Assembly: GCF_006346395.1 (NCBI RefSeq)
Contig: NZ_VDMS01000004.1
Span: 124,001 to 188,000, forward strand
Length of the DNA stretch: 64,000 nucleotides
Direction of reading: 5' to 3'
DNA from: Nocardioides plantarum
GTDB taxonomy: Bacteria > Actinomycetota > Actinomycetes > Propionibacteriales > Nocardioidaceae
How positions within the stretch are numbered: the stretch's first letter is position 1; each line of letters starts with the position of its first letter. Under the pieces are notes generated by a model. The model made no database searches. It worked only from the letters and a program-made list of their open reading frames with translations, and was not told where the DNA came from. Both the position numbers and the translations under genes were made by a program. Shown piece after piece: positions 44,000 through 52,701 of the stretch.

Positions 44000-44802
44000 A
44001 GCAGGGCCGCCTCGTGGGAGAAGGTGTAGGAACCGGACGCGTCGCGGCAGGAGGCGAGGTAGTCACCCAGGACAGGAGCGGCCTCCATGGCGTCGAGCGA
44101 CACCGAGTCGTCGAAGGCACAACGCTGCAGGAACCCCTCGACGACCGCGCGGTCGGCCGTCCCGGTCTGGTAGGTCACCCGCTGCTCGCGGACCTCGGCC
44201 CCGGCCCGCACGAGGGCGTCACGCACCTGCTCGGCCGTCGTGTACGGCGTGGCGTCGCGCACGCCGGCCCGGAAGGCGTCGTAGAAGACCAGGTAGTGCG
44301 AGGTCGACGTCGCCTGGGCCACCAGGCCCAGCCCGCCCGGCGCCAGGGCGGCGACGAACCGTGCTGCTGCGGCGTCGAGCTCCGCCGGCGGGACGGCGTA
44401 CAGGGCGTGGGTCGCCCAGACGACGTCGTAGTCCGCGCGGTCGGCGGGCAGGTCCTGCAGCGTCGTGACCAGGTCGTGCCGGGCGACGAACGGAGGAGCG
44501 AGGACACCCCGAGCCTCGGCCACCGAGAACGCCGAGGGGTCCAGCAGGTCGTAGGCGACGTCGGGGAGCCCGTCGAGCCCGGCGTGGCGCAGCAGCGCGG
44601 CGGGGAACTTGCCACTGCCGCAGGCGACGTCGAGCAGCGACCATCCCTCGTGGGCGCGGTCACCGAGCACGGCGGCCCAGTCGGCGGCCAGGGCCAGCTG
44701 GCGGTAGTCCTCGGCCGCGAGGGCGTAGAACGCCTCCATGCCGGTGCGGCCGGCCTCGCTCCAGTGCGCCAGGCTGCGCTCCGCGGTGTCTCCGGTGCTC
44801 AC
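43990..44802 (-). CDS. Class I SAM-dependent methyltransferase
   Basis: 270 residues from GTG 44802, with GGAG at 6 nt. SAM motif I LLDVACGSGKFPAALLRHAG, motif II DYDVVWATHALYAVPPAELDAAAARFVAALAPGG. The preceding SHYLVFYDAF and C-terminal regions do not identify a substrate. Its stop overlaps the PhyH start. Divergent from a second methyltransferase, suggesting a small shared pathway. Confidence 0.8.
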   Translation of the reverse strand: MSTGDTAERSLAHWSEAGRTGMEAFYALAAEDYRQLALAADWAAVLGDRAHEGWSLLDVACGSGKFPAALLRHAGLDGLPDVAYDLLDPSAFSVAEARGVLAPPFVARHDLVTTLQDLPADRADYDVVWATHALYAVPPAELDAAAARFVAALAPGGLGLVAQATSTSHYLVFYDAFRAGVRDATPYTTAEQVRDALVRAGAEVREQRVTYQTGTADRAVVEGFLQRCAFDDSVSLDAMEAAPVLGDYLASCRDASGSYTFSHEAALLWL

Positions 44803-44869
44803 GCCACTCCTTCGTGGGCCACCCCTTGGGGGCAGCCGTCCCGTTCGGGCCCTGGTTGACTCCGAGGCG

Positions 44870-45802
44870 ATGTCCAACCTAGCCCGGCCCCCCGCACCCT
44901 CTCGGGCGACCACCGTCCACCCACGCGAGCAGCCCGTCTCGCCCGACGACCTCCTGGCCGACCTGCGTGCCGTGTTGCGGAGCGAACCGGCTCTGCCCGG
45001 GCTGTCGCCGTCCGACTACGCGCGCTCGCACGCAGCGTTCGAGCTGCTCTCCGACCAGCGTCAGCTGATCAGCTCCTACCTGCGCGACCGGCTCTCCGAC
45101 CGGCTGGGGCCGGTGTCGGTGCTCTCGGTCGGCTGCGGCGACGGGACCCTCGACGCGCCCCTGGCCGCCGGGCTGAGCGACGTCCGCCCCTCGCGCCCGG
45201 TGCGCTACGTGGGGGTCGACCCCTATGCGGGGAGCACCAGCGCCTTCGAGGCCGCGCTGCGCGACCTGGGCCAGGACTCGCTCTCCGTCGAGGTCCACAC
45301 CGTGCCGTTCGAGGCACTCCCCGTCGTCAAGGCCTTCGACGTGATCACCTTCGTCCACTCGACCTACTACGTGCGCGACCTCGACGAGACCCTCACCGCT
45401 GCATTCGCCCTTCTCCGGCCCGGTGGCGAGCTCCTCGTGCTCGCCGCTCCCAGGGCAGAGCTGAACGCACTGGTCGAGGTGCTGGCCCCTCCCGTCGGCG
45501 GGCACGACCAGTGGTTCAGCGACGACGTCGAGCGGGCGCTGGAGCAGACCGGGCTCCCGAGGGACGCCACCGCGACCCTGGACGCGGGGTTCGACGCCGC
45601 CGCGGCCAGCGACGACGTGCTCGACTTCGCCGTCCAGGCCCGTCTGACCCCCGAGCTGCGCCCGCTGGTCCGCGCCTACCTCGACGCCATCGCGGCGCCC
45701 TCTCACGAGCGTTCCTCGGCACCCGTCGCGGGTCTCGAGCCAGGCACCGCTCGCCAGGTGCCCCATCCGGTCGACGTCTTCCGGATCGTGTGCGCGGGCT
45801 GA
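44870..45802 (+). CDS. Class I SAM-dependent methyltransferase, histamine-methyltransferase-like layout
   Basis: 310 residues. Motif I VSVLSVGCGDGTLDAPLAAGL, acid loop YVGVDPYAGSTSAFEAALR, motif III FDVITFVHSTYYVRDLDETLTAAFALLRPGGELLVLAAP. The N-terminal helix AAFELLSDQRQLISSYLRDRL before motif I resembles histamine N-methyltransferase-like enzymes, but that is only a layout similarity. It is divergent from the PhyH-methyltransferase pair; the 67-bp gap holds TTGACT but no clear -10. Confidence 0.75.
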   Translation: MSNLARPPAPSRATTVHPREQPVSPDDLLADLRAVLRSEPALPGLSPSDYARSHAAFELLSDQRQLISSYLRDRLSDRLGPVSVLSVGCGDGTLDAPLAAGLSDVRPSRPVRYVGVDPYAGSTSAFEAALRDLGQDSLSVEVHTVPFEALPVVKAFDVITFVHSTYYVRDLDETLTAAFALLRPGGELLVLAAPRAELNALVEVLAPPVGGHDQWFSDDVERALEQTGLPRDATATLDAGFDAAAASDDVLDFAVQARLTPELRPLVRAYLDAIAAPSHERSSAPVAGLEPGTARQVPHPVDVFRIVCAG

Positions 45803-45831
45803 GCCCGACGCAGGCCCGGAGGTCGACGCCG

Positions 45832-46200
45832 TCAGGCCCAGCCCCGGGCCCGCAGCTCGCCCTCGCTGAGCCCCAGCGCGTGTCCGACCTCGTGACCCAG
45901 CACCTTGAGCACCCGCGGGCCGACCTCCTCCGGGGACGCGCAGACCGCGAGGATCGGGACCCGGAAGAGCGTGATCAGGTCGGGCAGGCTCCCCGGGATC
46001 CGGCTCCCGGTCGCCGTGTGCGGCACGCCACGGAACGTGCCGAGCAGCAGGGTGCCGGGCTCGACCTCGTCGCGGTCGGGCTGCTCGCGCACGACGACCG
46101 CCATGTCGGCCACCAGCGCCGCGGCCTCGTCGGGCAGCTGGTCGAGGGCGTCGCGCACCAGGTCGTCGAAGGCCTCCGGGCCGATCTCGTCGGGACTCAC
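45832..46200 (-). CDS. Zincin-like metallopeptidase-family protein
   Basis: 122 residues from GTG 46200. The C-terminal VLGHEVGHALGLSEGEL is the HExxHxxG zinc motif of the small bacterial zincin-like family (DUF1025 type). The rest, from FDDLVRDALDQLPDEAAALV to GTFRGVP, is typical of this group. Substrate unknown. Confidence 0.8.
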   Translation of the reverse strand: MSPDEIGPEAFDDLVRDALDQLPDEAAALVADMAVVVREQPDRDEVEPGTLLLGTFRGVPHTATGSRIPGSLPDLITLFRVPILAVCASPEEVGPRVLKVLGHEVGHALGLSEGELRARGWA

Positions 46201-46294
46201 GGATCGATCCTGCCTCGCGGTGGGTGAGCGGGTGCGTCGCCTAGGGTCTTAGCCTGACCTCGAGGACTTACCCCGCAGCGGTCGGTCAGGACTG

Positions 46295-47161
46295 ATGGCG
46301 CTGCAGACCTGGACCCGCGACGTCCACGGCACCACCGTGCACATGAGCGCCGAGCACGAGCTGGAGCCGTGGGTCCAGGTGCTCATGTCCCTGTGGGACG
46401 GCGTCCCGCCCGGACTGCTCGTCGACGGCTACACGGTGCGGATCGGGTGGGGACCGCTGCAGCTGCAGGAGCGGCCGGACGGCCTGGTGGTCGCGGCCCC
46501 CAGCCACGGCGTCGAGGAGCCGCACTGGCAGGACGACCTGACGACCGACGTACGGGTGTTCGGCTGGCAGCGGGCCCTCGAGGACCGGATCCGACGCAAC
46601 GGGCCGATGAGCCGCTACGACGAGGTCGTCCTCGTGGAGGACGGGGTCGCCGAGGCCCGATCGGTCGGCGCGCAGCGCTTCGTCGAGCCGGTCCGCGGCG
46701 ACAGCGGATGGCTGGTGTGGGTCGCCGACGCCGAGGCGCCGCGCCGACCCGTGCGGTCCGTGGCCGTCGAGTCCCTCCTCGTCGTACGACCCTCGGTGCT
46801 GCAGCTCCTCGGGCAGCCGGCCGGCACCTTCGCGCTGCTGCAGGACGACGAGGTCACGGCCGTCGTGGGCCCCGACGGTGACGACCTGTGGGGCACGGGC
46901 CACGTCCGCGAGGTGCCGGAGCACCCGCTGGTCGCGATGCACCGTGCCGCGGTGGCCTCGCTGCCGGTCGGCACCCCGGCCTGGCGGCTGCAGACCTACG
47001 TCGTCGGGGACGGCACCGGGATCGCCGTCGTGCAGGGCGGTCGGGGCGGCGCCACCGCGGTGGCGGCGGCCGACCTCTCCACCCTGGTCAGCGGGTCCCA
47101 CGAGGACCTCGACACCACCCTCACCCGCTTCCTGGCCGGCGAGCGCACCCACCGGCCGTGA
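46295..47161 (+). CDS. Conserved hypothetical protein
   Basis: 288 residues, not recognised. It is rich in beta-strand-like alternation with no signal peptide or membrane span. MALQTWTRDVHGTTVHMSAEH and VPPGLLVDGYTVRIGWGPLQLQE open it, and TPAWRLQTYVVGDGTGIAVVQGG lies near the end. It is probably a soluble cytoplasmic protein. Third-position G/C is high throughout, so it is a real gene. TAGGGT at 46242-46247 lies too far upstream (47 bp) for a leaderless start but could be its -10. Confidence 0.7.
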   Translation: MALQTWTRDVHGTTVHMSAEHELEPWVQVLMSLWDGVPPGLLVDGYTVRIGWGPLQLQERPDGLVVAAPSHGVEEPHWQDDLTTDVRVFGWQRALEDRIRRNGPMSRYDEVVLVEDGVAEARSVGAQRFVEPVRGDSGWLVWVADAEAPRRPVRSVAVESLLVVRPSVLQLLGQPAGTFALLQDDEVTAVVGPDGDDLWGTGHVREVPEHPLVAMHRAAVASLPVGTPAWRLQTYVVGDGTGIAVVQGGRGGATAVAAADLSTLVSGSHEDLDTTLTRFLAGERTHRP

Positions 47162-47201
47162 CCTCGTGCGGGCAGGGCAGCGGACCGGGCCGCGCGAGCC
47201 C

Positions 47202-47390
47202 TCAGACCGGGCGGCGGTCTCGGTGCGCGTCGTCCCGCAGGTACCAGACGACCCACGTCGCGGGGAACGGGACGGCGACGATCAGGGCAGCGGGCCACCG
47301 CATGCCCCGCTTGTGCGCACCGGTGGCAGTCAGCGCGGCCAGGACCAGCGCCACCGCGCAGGGGACGCCGTGCACGAGCACCATCATCAT
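47202..47390 (-). CDS. Small two-span membrane protein
   Basis: 62 residues from the ATG cluster at 47384-47390. Two hydrophobic segments, VHGVPCAVALVLAALTATG and MRWPAALIVAVPFPATWVVWYL, end in DDAHRDRRPV. The longer open frame upstream looks like non-coding sequence. Function unknown. Confidence 0.55.
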   Translation of the reverse strand: MMMVLVHGVPCAVALVLAALTATGAHKRGMRWPAALIVAVPFPATWVVWYLRDDAHRDRRPV

Positions 47391-47532
47391 GGACGAAGTA
47401 TGGCGTGCGCTCGGCGACGGGCCGAAGGTCGACGTTCCGTGGCGTCTGGTGACCCCGGTCCCTCGTGCTCGTCGAGTCGTCCGCCATCCCTGACCCGAGA
47501 CCAACGCGACCTCCGGAGCTCGGACCTCCCGG

Positions 47533-49914
47533 TCAGCTCAGGTGGGTCGGGTCGACGTAGCGCTTGGGCTCGTCGCCGCCGTCGGGCGACTCCTCGGTCG
47601 CGATGCCCTCGGGCCGTCCCGTGGCAGGCGCGTCGGGGACGGAGGCCACGAGCCGGACCACGACCGACTTGTACGCCGGCTGGTTGCTGCCGACGGCCTT
47701 GGCGTCCAGCGAGATCAGCGGGTTGGTCTCGGGGTAGTACGCCGCCGCGCAGCCGCGCGGGGTGTCGTAGGAGACGACCCGGAACCGGCTGACCCGGCGG
47801 GTCGAGCCGTCCTCCCACTCGCTGACGATGTCGACGTACTGGCCGTCGCGCAGGCCCTGGGCCTCGATGTCGAGCTGGTTGACGAAGACCACCTGGCGTC
47901 CGTCCTTGATGCCGCGGTAGCGGTCGTCGAGGCCGTAGATGACGGTGTTGAACTGGTCGTGGGAGCGCATCGTCTGCAGCAGCAGCCGGCCCTGCGGCAC
48001 GTGGAGCACCTCGGTGGGGCTGACCGTGAAGTTGGCGCGCCCGGTGTCGGTCTCGAAGGTGCGGGTGTCGCGCGGCGGGTGCGGTAGGACGAACCCGCCC
48101 GGCTGGTCGACCTTCTCCTCGTAGCCGGCACAGCCCGGCACCATACGGCCGATCCGGCGCCGGATCTGGCTGTAGTCGCCGCGGAAGTCGTCCCACGGGA
48201 GGGCGTGACGGTCGCCGAGGGTCGCCTGGGCCACCGAGCAGATGATGTCGACCTCGGAGCGCAGGTGGTCCGAGGCGGGCTCGAGCGGGCCACGGGAGGC
48301 GTGCACCGAGCAGACGGAGTCCTCGACGGTGACCCGCTGGGGGATGCCGCCGGTCAGGTCCTTCTCGCTGCGGCCCAACGGCGGCAGGATCAGCGCCTCG
48401 CGGCCGTGCACCACGTGGGACCGGTTGAGCTTGGTCGAGACCTGCACGGTCAGGTCGGCCTTGCGCAGCGCGTCCTCGGTCACGGTGGTGTCGGACATCG
48501 CGGCGATGAAGTTGCCGCCCAGCCCGAAGAAGACCTTGGCCTCGTCGTCGCGGAACGCCTTGACGGCGGCCACGGCGTCGTACCCGTGCTCGCGCGGCGG
48601 CTCAAACCCGAACTCGTCGCGCAGCGCGTCGAGGAAGTGGGCGGGCGGTCGTTCCCAGATGCCCATGGTGCGGTCACCCTGCACGTTGGAGTGACCGCGT
48701 ACGGGGAAGAGCCCGGCGCCGGGCTTGCCGATGTTGCCCTGCAGGAACGCGAGGTTGGAGATCTCCTTGACGTTGGCCACGCCGTTGTGGTGCTGGGTGA
48801 TCCCCATCGCCCAGCAGTAGACGGTCTTGCGCGAGGCCGCGATCATCTCGGCGGCCTCGGTGATCTGCTCACGCGACAGGCCGGTCGAGGCGAGCACGAG
48901 GTCCCAGTCGAGGGCGCGCAGGTGCGCGGCGTACTCCTCGAAGCCGTGGGTGTGCTGGGCGATGAAGTCGTGGTCGAGCCTGCCCCACTCGAGCAGCAGC
49001 GCGGCGATGGCCTGGAACAGCGCCAGGTCGCCGTTGATGCGCACCGGCAGGTGGAGGTCGGCCATGGCGGTCCCGTGGCCGACCGTGCCCTTGACGGTCT
49101 GCGGGTTCTTGAAGCGGGTCAGGCCCGCCTCCTTGAGCGGGTTGATGTCGATGATCCGAGCGCCGTTCTTCTTGGCGATCTCGAGCGCGCTCAGCATCCG
49201 CGGGTGGTTGGTGCCCGGGTTCTGCCCGGCGATGACGATCAGCTCGGCCTGGTGGACGTCCTCCAGGGTGACCGAGGCCTTCCCGATGCCGATCACCTCC
49301 GCCAGCCCGACGGAGGTCGACTCGTGACACATGTTGGAGCAGTCGGGCAGGTTGTTGGTGCCGTAGGCGCGCACGAAGAGCTGGTAGGCGAACGCCGCCT
49401 CGTTGGAGACCTTGCCCGAGGTGTAGAACACCGCCTCGTCCGGCGAGTCGAGGACGGCGAGGTGGGTCCCGATCAGCGCGAACGCGTCGTCCCACGAGAT
49501 CGGCTCGTAGTGGGTGCCCCCGGCGCGCAGCACCATCGGCTCGGTGATCCGGCCCTGCTGGCCGAGCCAGTAGTCGGTGCGGTCGTGCAGCTCGGCGATC
49601 GGGTGGGCGGCGAAGAACGCGGGGCCCGCCTCGCGCAGGGTCGCCTCGTCGGTGACGGCCTTGACGCCGTTCTCGCAGAACTCGGCGCTGTGGCGGTGCT
49701 CGGGCGACGGGTCGGGCCAGGCGCAGCCCTGGCAGTCGAACCCGTCGGCCTGGTTGAGCTTGGGCAGCGTCCGCGCCGTGCGCCGCACCCCCATGCCGTC
49801 GACGGCACGCTTCATGCTGACCGCCACCGCGGTCGGTCCCGCGGCGTGGTCCTCGGGGTGGGTCACGGTCAGGGTGGACTCGTCGATGTCACTGCGGGGT
49901 GCCTTGCGGCTCAT
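47533..49914 (-). CDS. FdhF/YdeP-family molybdopterin oxidoreductase
   Basis: 793 residues. It has the molybdopterin-binding oxidoreductase domain: FYTSGKVSNEAAFAYQLFVRAYGTNNLPDCSNMCHESTSVGL, AGQNPGTNHPRML, GHSNVQGDRTMGIWERPPAHFLDAL, and the C-terminal dinucleotide domain LLQTMRSHDQFNTVIYGLDDRYRG. The N-terminal DCQGCAWPDPSPEHRHSAEFCENG carries cysteines, as in the YdeP branch. YdeP is linked to acid resistance in E. coli; the electron donor and substrate are unknown. It is not beside fdh or accessory genes here. Confidence 0.88.
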   Translation of the reverse strand: MSRKAPRSDIDESTLTVTHPEDHAAGPTAVAVSMKRAVDGMGVRRTARTLPKLNQADGFDCQGCAWPDPSPEHRHSAEFCENGVKAVTDEATLREAGPAFFAAHPIAELHDRTDYWLGQQGRITEPMVLRAGGTHYEPISWDDAFALIGTHLAVLDSPDEAVFYTSGKVSNEAAFAYQLFVRAYGTNNLPDCSNMCHESTSVGLAEVIGIGKASVTLEDVHQAELIVIAGQNPGTNHPRMLSALEIAKKNGARIIDINPLKEAGLTRFKNPQTVKGTVGHGTAMADLHLPVRINGDLALFQAIAALLLEWGRLDHDFIAQHTHGFEEYAAHLRALDWDLVLASTGLSREQITEAAEMIAASRKTVYCWAMGITQHHNGVANVKEISNLAFLQGNIGKPGAGLFPVRGHSNVQGDRTMGIWERPPAHFLDALRDEFGFEPPREHGYDAVAAVKAFRDDEAKVFFGLGGNFIAAMSDTTVTEDALRKADLTVQVSTKLNRSHVVHGREALILPPLGRSEKDLTGGIPQRVTVEDSVCSVHASRGPLEPASDHLRSEVDIICSVAQATLGDRHALPWDDFRGDYSQIRRRIGRMVPGCAGYEEKVDQPGGFVLPHPPRDTRTFETDTGRANFTVSPTEVLHVPQGRLLLQTMRSHDQFNTVIYGLDDRYRGIKDGRQVVFVNQLDIEAQGLRDGQYVDIVSEWEDGSTRRVSRFRVVSYDTPRGCAAAYYPETNPLISLDAKAVGSNQPAYKSVVVRLVASVPDAPATGRPEGIATEESPDGGDEPKRYVDPTHLS

Positions 49915-50013
49915 GGGGTGCCTTTCGTCGACTCCTGGGTACCCATGGTCGCGAACCTGATCCGGGTTCTGACCACCCGGTCGAGCGGGACCCGCCCACT
50001 AACGTGGGGCCGC

Positions 50014-50808
50014 ATGACCCAGCCCGACGTACGACGGGTGCTCGACGACCTCGTCGACGGTGCCCGAGAGGCGCTCGGCGACCGGCTCGTCGGCGCCTAC
50101 CTCGTCGGCTCGTTCGCGCTCGGGAGTGCCGACGAATGGAGCGACGTCGACTTCGTCGTGGTCACCGACGGCCGGGTCGAGGGTGACGGGCTCGACGCCC
50201 TGCGCGCGCTGCACCGGCGGCTGCCCGATGGCGGCGGGTGGGCGTCCCACCTCGAGGGCTCCTACGCCGACCTCGCCGACCTGCGCAGCCCGATGACCCT
50301 CGGCCGGCGCTGGTGGTACGTCGACAACGGCTCCCGCGAGCTGGAGCAGTCGGCGCACGACAACACCGCGCACACCCGCTGGCTGCTGCGCGAGCGCGGC
50401 GTCGTGCTCACCGGTCCCCCGCCCCGCGACCTCGTCGCCGAGATGGGCGCACCCGCCCTGCGGGCCGAGGCGCTCGGCATCGCTCGGGCTCGCGCCGAGC
50501 AGCTCGAGGGCGACCCCTCCTGGTACGACGACGCGTGGTTCCAGCCCGCCTGCGTGCTGACGTCCTGCCGCATCGTCCACACCGCGACGCACGCCGAGGT
50601 CACCGGCAAGACCGCTGCCGCACACTGGGCCCTCGAGCACCTCGACCCCGTCCACCGACCGGTGATCGAGGCGGCGCTCGCCGACCGCGCGCACCCCTGG
50701 GACCGGGTCCACCGGCAGGCCGACCCGGCCCTGGTCGCGCCCACCCGTGCGCTCGTCTGGGACGTCGTACGACTGGCGGGTCAGGCTGCGCTCGACGCGC
50801 GGGACTGA
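50014..50808 (+). CDS. AadA-like nucleotidyltransferase
   Basis: 264 residues. The nucleotidyltransferase motif VGAYLVGSFALGSADEWSDVDFVVVT (GS...DxD) is followed by a DUF4111-like C-terminal domain (TSCRIVHTATHAEVTGKTAAAHWALEHL). This is the layout of aminoglycoside adenylyltransferases, but chromosomal relatives often modify unknown targets; resistance cannot be concluded. TAACGT is 8 nt before ATG 50014. A sharp change in sequence character follows its stop. Confidence 0.8.
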   Translation: MTQPDVRRVLDDLVDGAREALGDRLVGAYLVGSFALGSADEWSDVDFVVVTDGRVEGDGLDALRALHRRLPDGGGWASHLEGSYADLADLRSPMTLGRRWWYVDNGSRELEQSAHDNTAHTRWLLRERGVVLTGPPPRDLVAEMGAPALRAEALGIARARAEQLEGDPSWYDDAWFQPACVLTSCRIVHTATHAEVTGKTAAAHWALEHLDPVHRPVIEAALADRAHPWDRVHRQADPALVAPTRALVWDVVRLAGQAALDARD

Positions 50809-50809
50809 A

Positions 50810-50899
50810 CCGGCCTTGTACGTCACACAACTGCAGGTTGAGCGCAACCGAGTTGGCGACCGCCTCGCGGATCGCGAACGGCGTCGGCAGGTCACTCAT
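50810..50899 (-). pseudogene. Possible gene remnant downstream of the PIN gene
   Basis: ATG 50899 overlaps the end of the PIN gene (ATGAGTGA) and opens MSDLPTPFAIREAVANSVAL then NLQLCDVQG. About 30 residues look protein-like before the frame runs into the antisense of the nucleotidyltransferase gene. It may be the start of a gene cut off at this junction. Evidence is weak. Confidence 0.3.
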
Positions 50900-51890
50900 C
50901 CTGATTGACCGGCACCGAGGGTGTCTGCGATTCGGACTGGTCGTGCTGGCCTCCCTTTCGCTTGCCTCGCTGCGCCTCCTGGGCAACCCGGCGGTCCGCA
51001 GCCTTCTGAGCCCTCTCCGCCTTCGCTCCCGCCTTCGCCTGCTCCTGGATGTCGACGTCGTAGATCGGCTCCGCGACCGTCGAGACGTCGAGCCCAGCGA
51101 GACGGCCGCGATAGGCCTGGCTGACGTCGTTGGTCACGAGCACGACGTCGCGGCCCGATAGCGTTGCGATGGCAGCGGCACGGTCGACGATCTCGTCGTC
51201 CGCAATCGGCAGACGGACGTGGCCGGGCGCGTCGAGCAGGACGTCGAGGTGGATGTCGCCTCTGACGACAAGACCGTCTGGGCCCTCCGCCACGGAACCT
51301 CCTCCGACCAGGAAGGACTGCGACGAACCGATCTGCTCCGCGACCCACTTCAACGTCTGGCGCGCTCGATAGCGCGTGTGCTCCTTGGTGTGCTCCTTCA
51401 ACTCGTCGAGCTCGTCGAGAACGAGCATCGGAAGGACGATGTGGACTGGAACGTCGCGCCACCCGAGGTCGGCGGCCGGATCCCACTCCCACAACTTCGG
51501 GCCGTGGATCAGGGCTGAGGTGTCAGGGACGAGGAGTCGACCCCGCGTCCAGCGTGTGTGGGCATCGTCCAGCAGCGCCTTCTCGGCCAGGAGGCGCGCG
51601 CTCTGCTCGATGATCTCGGCCTCCACGAGCAACCGGGACATCTCCCAGTTGTCCGAGCTTGATGTCTGGAGCGCCCAGTAGCGCTGCGTAAAGACCACCG
51701 CTGAGACCGAGTCGCGAGTGAAGTGGTTCAGCAGCATCCGCTCTGCCCCGAGAGCCCACTTCAGGTACTCCTTGAGCAGGTCCTGGCCCAAGTAACCCCC
51801 GGTGCGGACGTTACCTACGGCCGTCTCTTGACGTCCGAGTTCTTCGGCTGCGTAGCGCGGCTGGCTGCCGGGGAGGAGTCTGAGGGTCAC
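50892..51890 (-). CDS. PIN-domain protein
   Basis: 332 residues. The PIN ribonuclease core is in the middle: LLVPDTSALIHG (first Asp), HIVLPMLVLDELDELKEH (acidic pair) and GRDVVLVTNDVSQAYRGRLAG (third Asp). About 120 N-terminal residues of unknown fold and a C-terminal charged tail (AKAGAKAERAQKAADRRVAQEAQRGKRKGG) surround it. PIN domains cleave RNA. Its size is far above that of toxin PIN proteins and no antitoxin is visible. It uses noticeably more A/T-ending codons than its neighbours, suggesting acquisition by transfer. Confidence 0.75.
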   Translation of the reverse strand: MTLRLLPGSQPRYAAEELGRQETAVGNVRTGGYLGQDLLKEYLKWALGAERMLLNHFTRDSVSAVVFTQRYWALQTSSSDNWEMSRLLVEAEIIEQSARLLAEKALLDDAHTRWTRGRLLVPDTSALIHGPKLWEWDPAADLGWRDVPVHIVLPMLVLDELDELKEHTKEHTRYRARQTLKWVAEQIGSSQSFLVGGGSVAEGPDGLVVRGDIHLDVLLDAPGHVRLPIADDEIVDRAAAIATLSGRDVVLVTNDVSQAYRGRLAGLDVSTVAEPIYDVDIQEQAKAGAKAERAQKAADRRVAQEAQRGKRKGGQHDQSESQTPSVPVNQDE

Positions 51891-52271
51891 GGAACGCTCC
51901 TACGGTGGTCGGCGCGGCGCCATGGCCGCCAATGGATGACACCTTGCCCGACAGCACCGACAACCACGGGAAGACGCTGCGCGTGCCACCACGGCTGCCC
52001 CCGGGGCCGGGTGGCGGCAGCGGCGGAGACGCGGGCTCTCAGCACAAAGCAGTGGGAGGTTCCACCTGTGTCAACGAGCCGCCAGGCGCCCGCGAACGGG
52101 ATCGCCTCCGGGCCCTCTCGCGACTGCGCAGGCTCCCGACCGACGAGGACGACGTCGAGATCCAGGCCCGCGGGCGACATAGCTCGACCCGAGGGTCAAA
52201 CCGTGAGTCGCGACATCTGTCGGCGCCTGCCCCCGCTCCCGGGCACGCACAGACGCCGACAGCTGCTGGTC
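51891..52271. other. 380 bp with no confident gene
   Basis: Two overlapping open frames exist: a plus-strand one from about 51937 (starting MDDTLPDSTDNHGKTLRVPP) and a minus-strand one 51887-52180 (starting MSPAGLDLDVVLVGREPAQS). Both have only about 75-80% G/C at third positions and match no family known to me. Neither can be called. Confidence 0.5.
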
Positions 52272-52394
52272 TCAGCCCTTGCCGAGGGTGCTACCTGCCT
52301 TCGACTTGCCCGCCTTCGAGGTGGAACCCGAAGCCAACTTCGTACCTGCCTTCGAGAGCGCGGCCTTGCTCGGCTTGCTGCTGCTCTTCGCCAT
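52272..52394 (-). CDS. Lys/Ser/Ala/Gly-rich 40-residue protein
   Basis: ATG 52394 with a strong GGGGGTG ribosome site 7 nt before. The product begins MAKSSSKPSKAALSKAGTKL and ends ASGSTSKAGKSKAGSTLGKG; 85% of codons end in G or C. The KSKAGSTL and SKAGTKL repeats resemble small basic proteins found across bacteria with a KSxAGSxL motif, whose function I do not know. It is basic, with no acidic residue, so nucleic-acid binding is possible. It shares the lower-GC patch with the PIN gene. Confidence 0.6.
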   Translation of the reverse strand: MAKSSSKPSKAALSKAGTKLASGSTSKAGKSKAGSTLGKG

Positions 52395-52701
52395 GATGTT
52401 CACCCCCTACCTACGGCTGTCGACTGTCCGAGAACCGCCTTGGCCCTCGATCGGCATCCTGCACCGGACCACCGACAGTCCGTGGTGGCGCGCAAGGTCG
52501 CATGCTCATCACGGCGTGCGACCTCCGAGTCAGCCCGGGGCGCAGGCTCGCAGCGACGCACGTCCTGGATCTGCTGTGGTGATGGATCCTGACCGTGGAC
52601 AAGGAGCGGCTGCCGACAGCCGCCTAGTCGTCTGCGCGGCAACTCGGCAGGCCGGCAGGACCACGAGTGGTGAGCACAGTCCAGGAGGCCCTGGGGCGGG
52701 C
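52395..52701. other. 307 bp without a recognisable gene
   Basis: Upstream of the 40-residue protein gene and downstream of the MarR gene. All six frames give short, low-quality translations. It probably holds the promoter of the small gene; no clear operator is seen. Confidence 0.5.

Noticed and set aside
46242..46270. TTAGCCTGACCT as an iron-regulator (DtxR/IdeR) box
   Set aside because: Only about half of the 19-bp palindrome is present and no iron gene is adjacent.
49963..49979. GAACC-N7-GGTTC inverted repeat between the YdeP-type gene and the nucleotidyltransferase gene
   Set aside because: Short arms, not close to a start codon, and no matching regulator in the window; likely chance.
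50014..50808. Nucleotidyltransferase as a confirmed aminoglycoside resistance gene
   Set aside because: The fold fits, but chromosomal relatives with other roles are common and there is no resistance or integron context.
51723..52592. 289-codon plus-strand open frame across the island
   Set aside because: It runs antisense through the start of the PIN gene and through the well-supported 40-residue gene, and its translation has no protein-like pattern.
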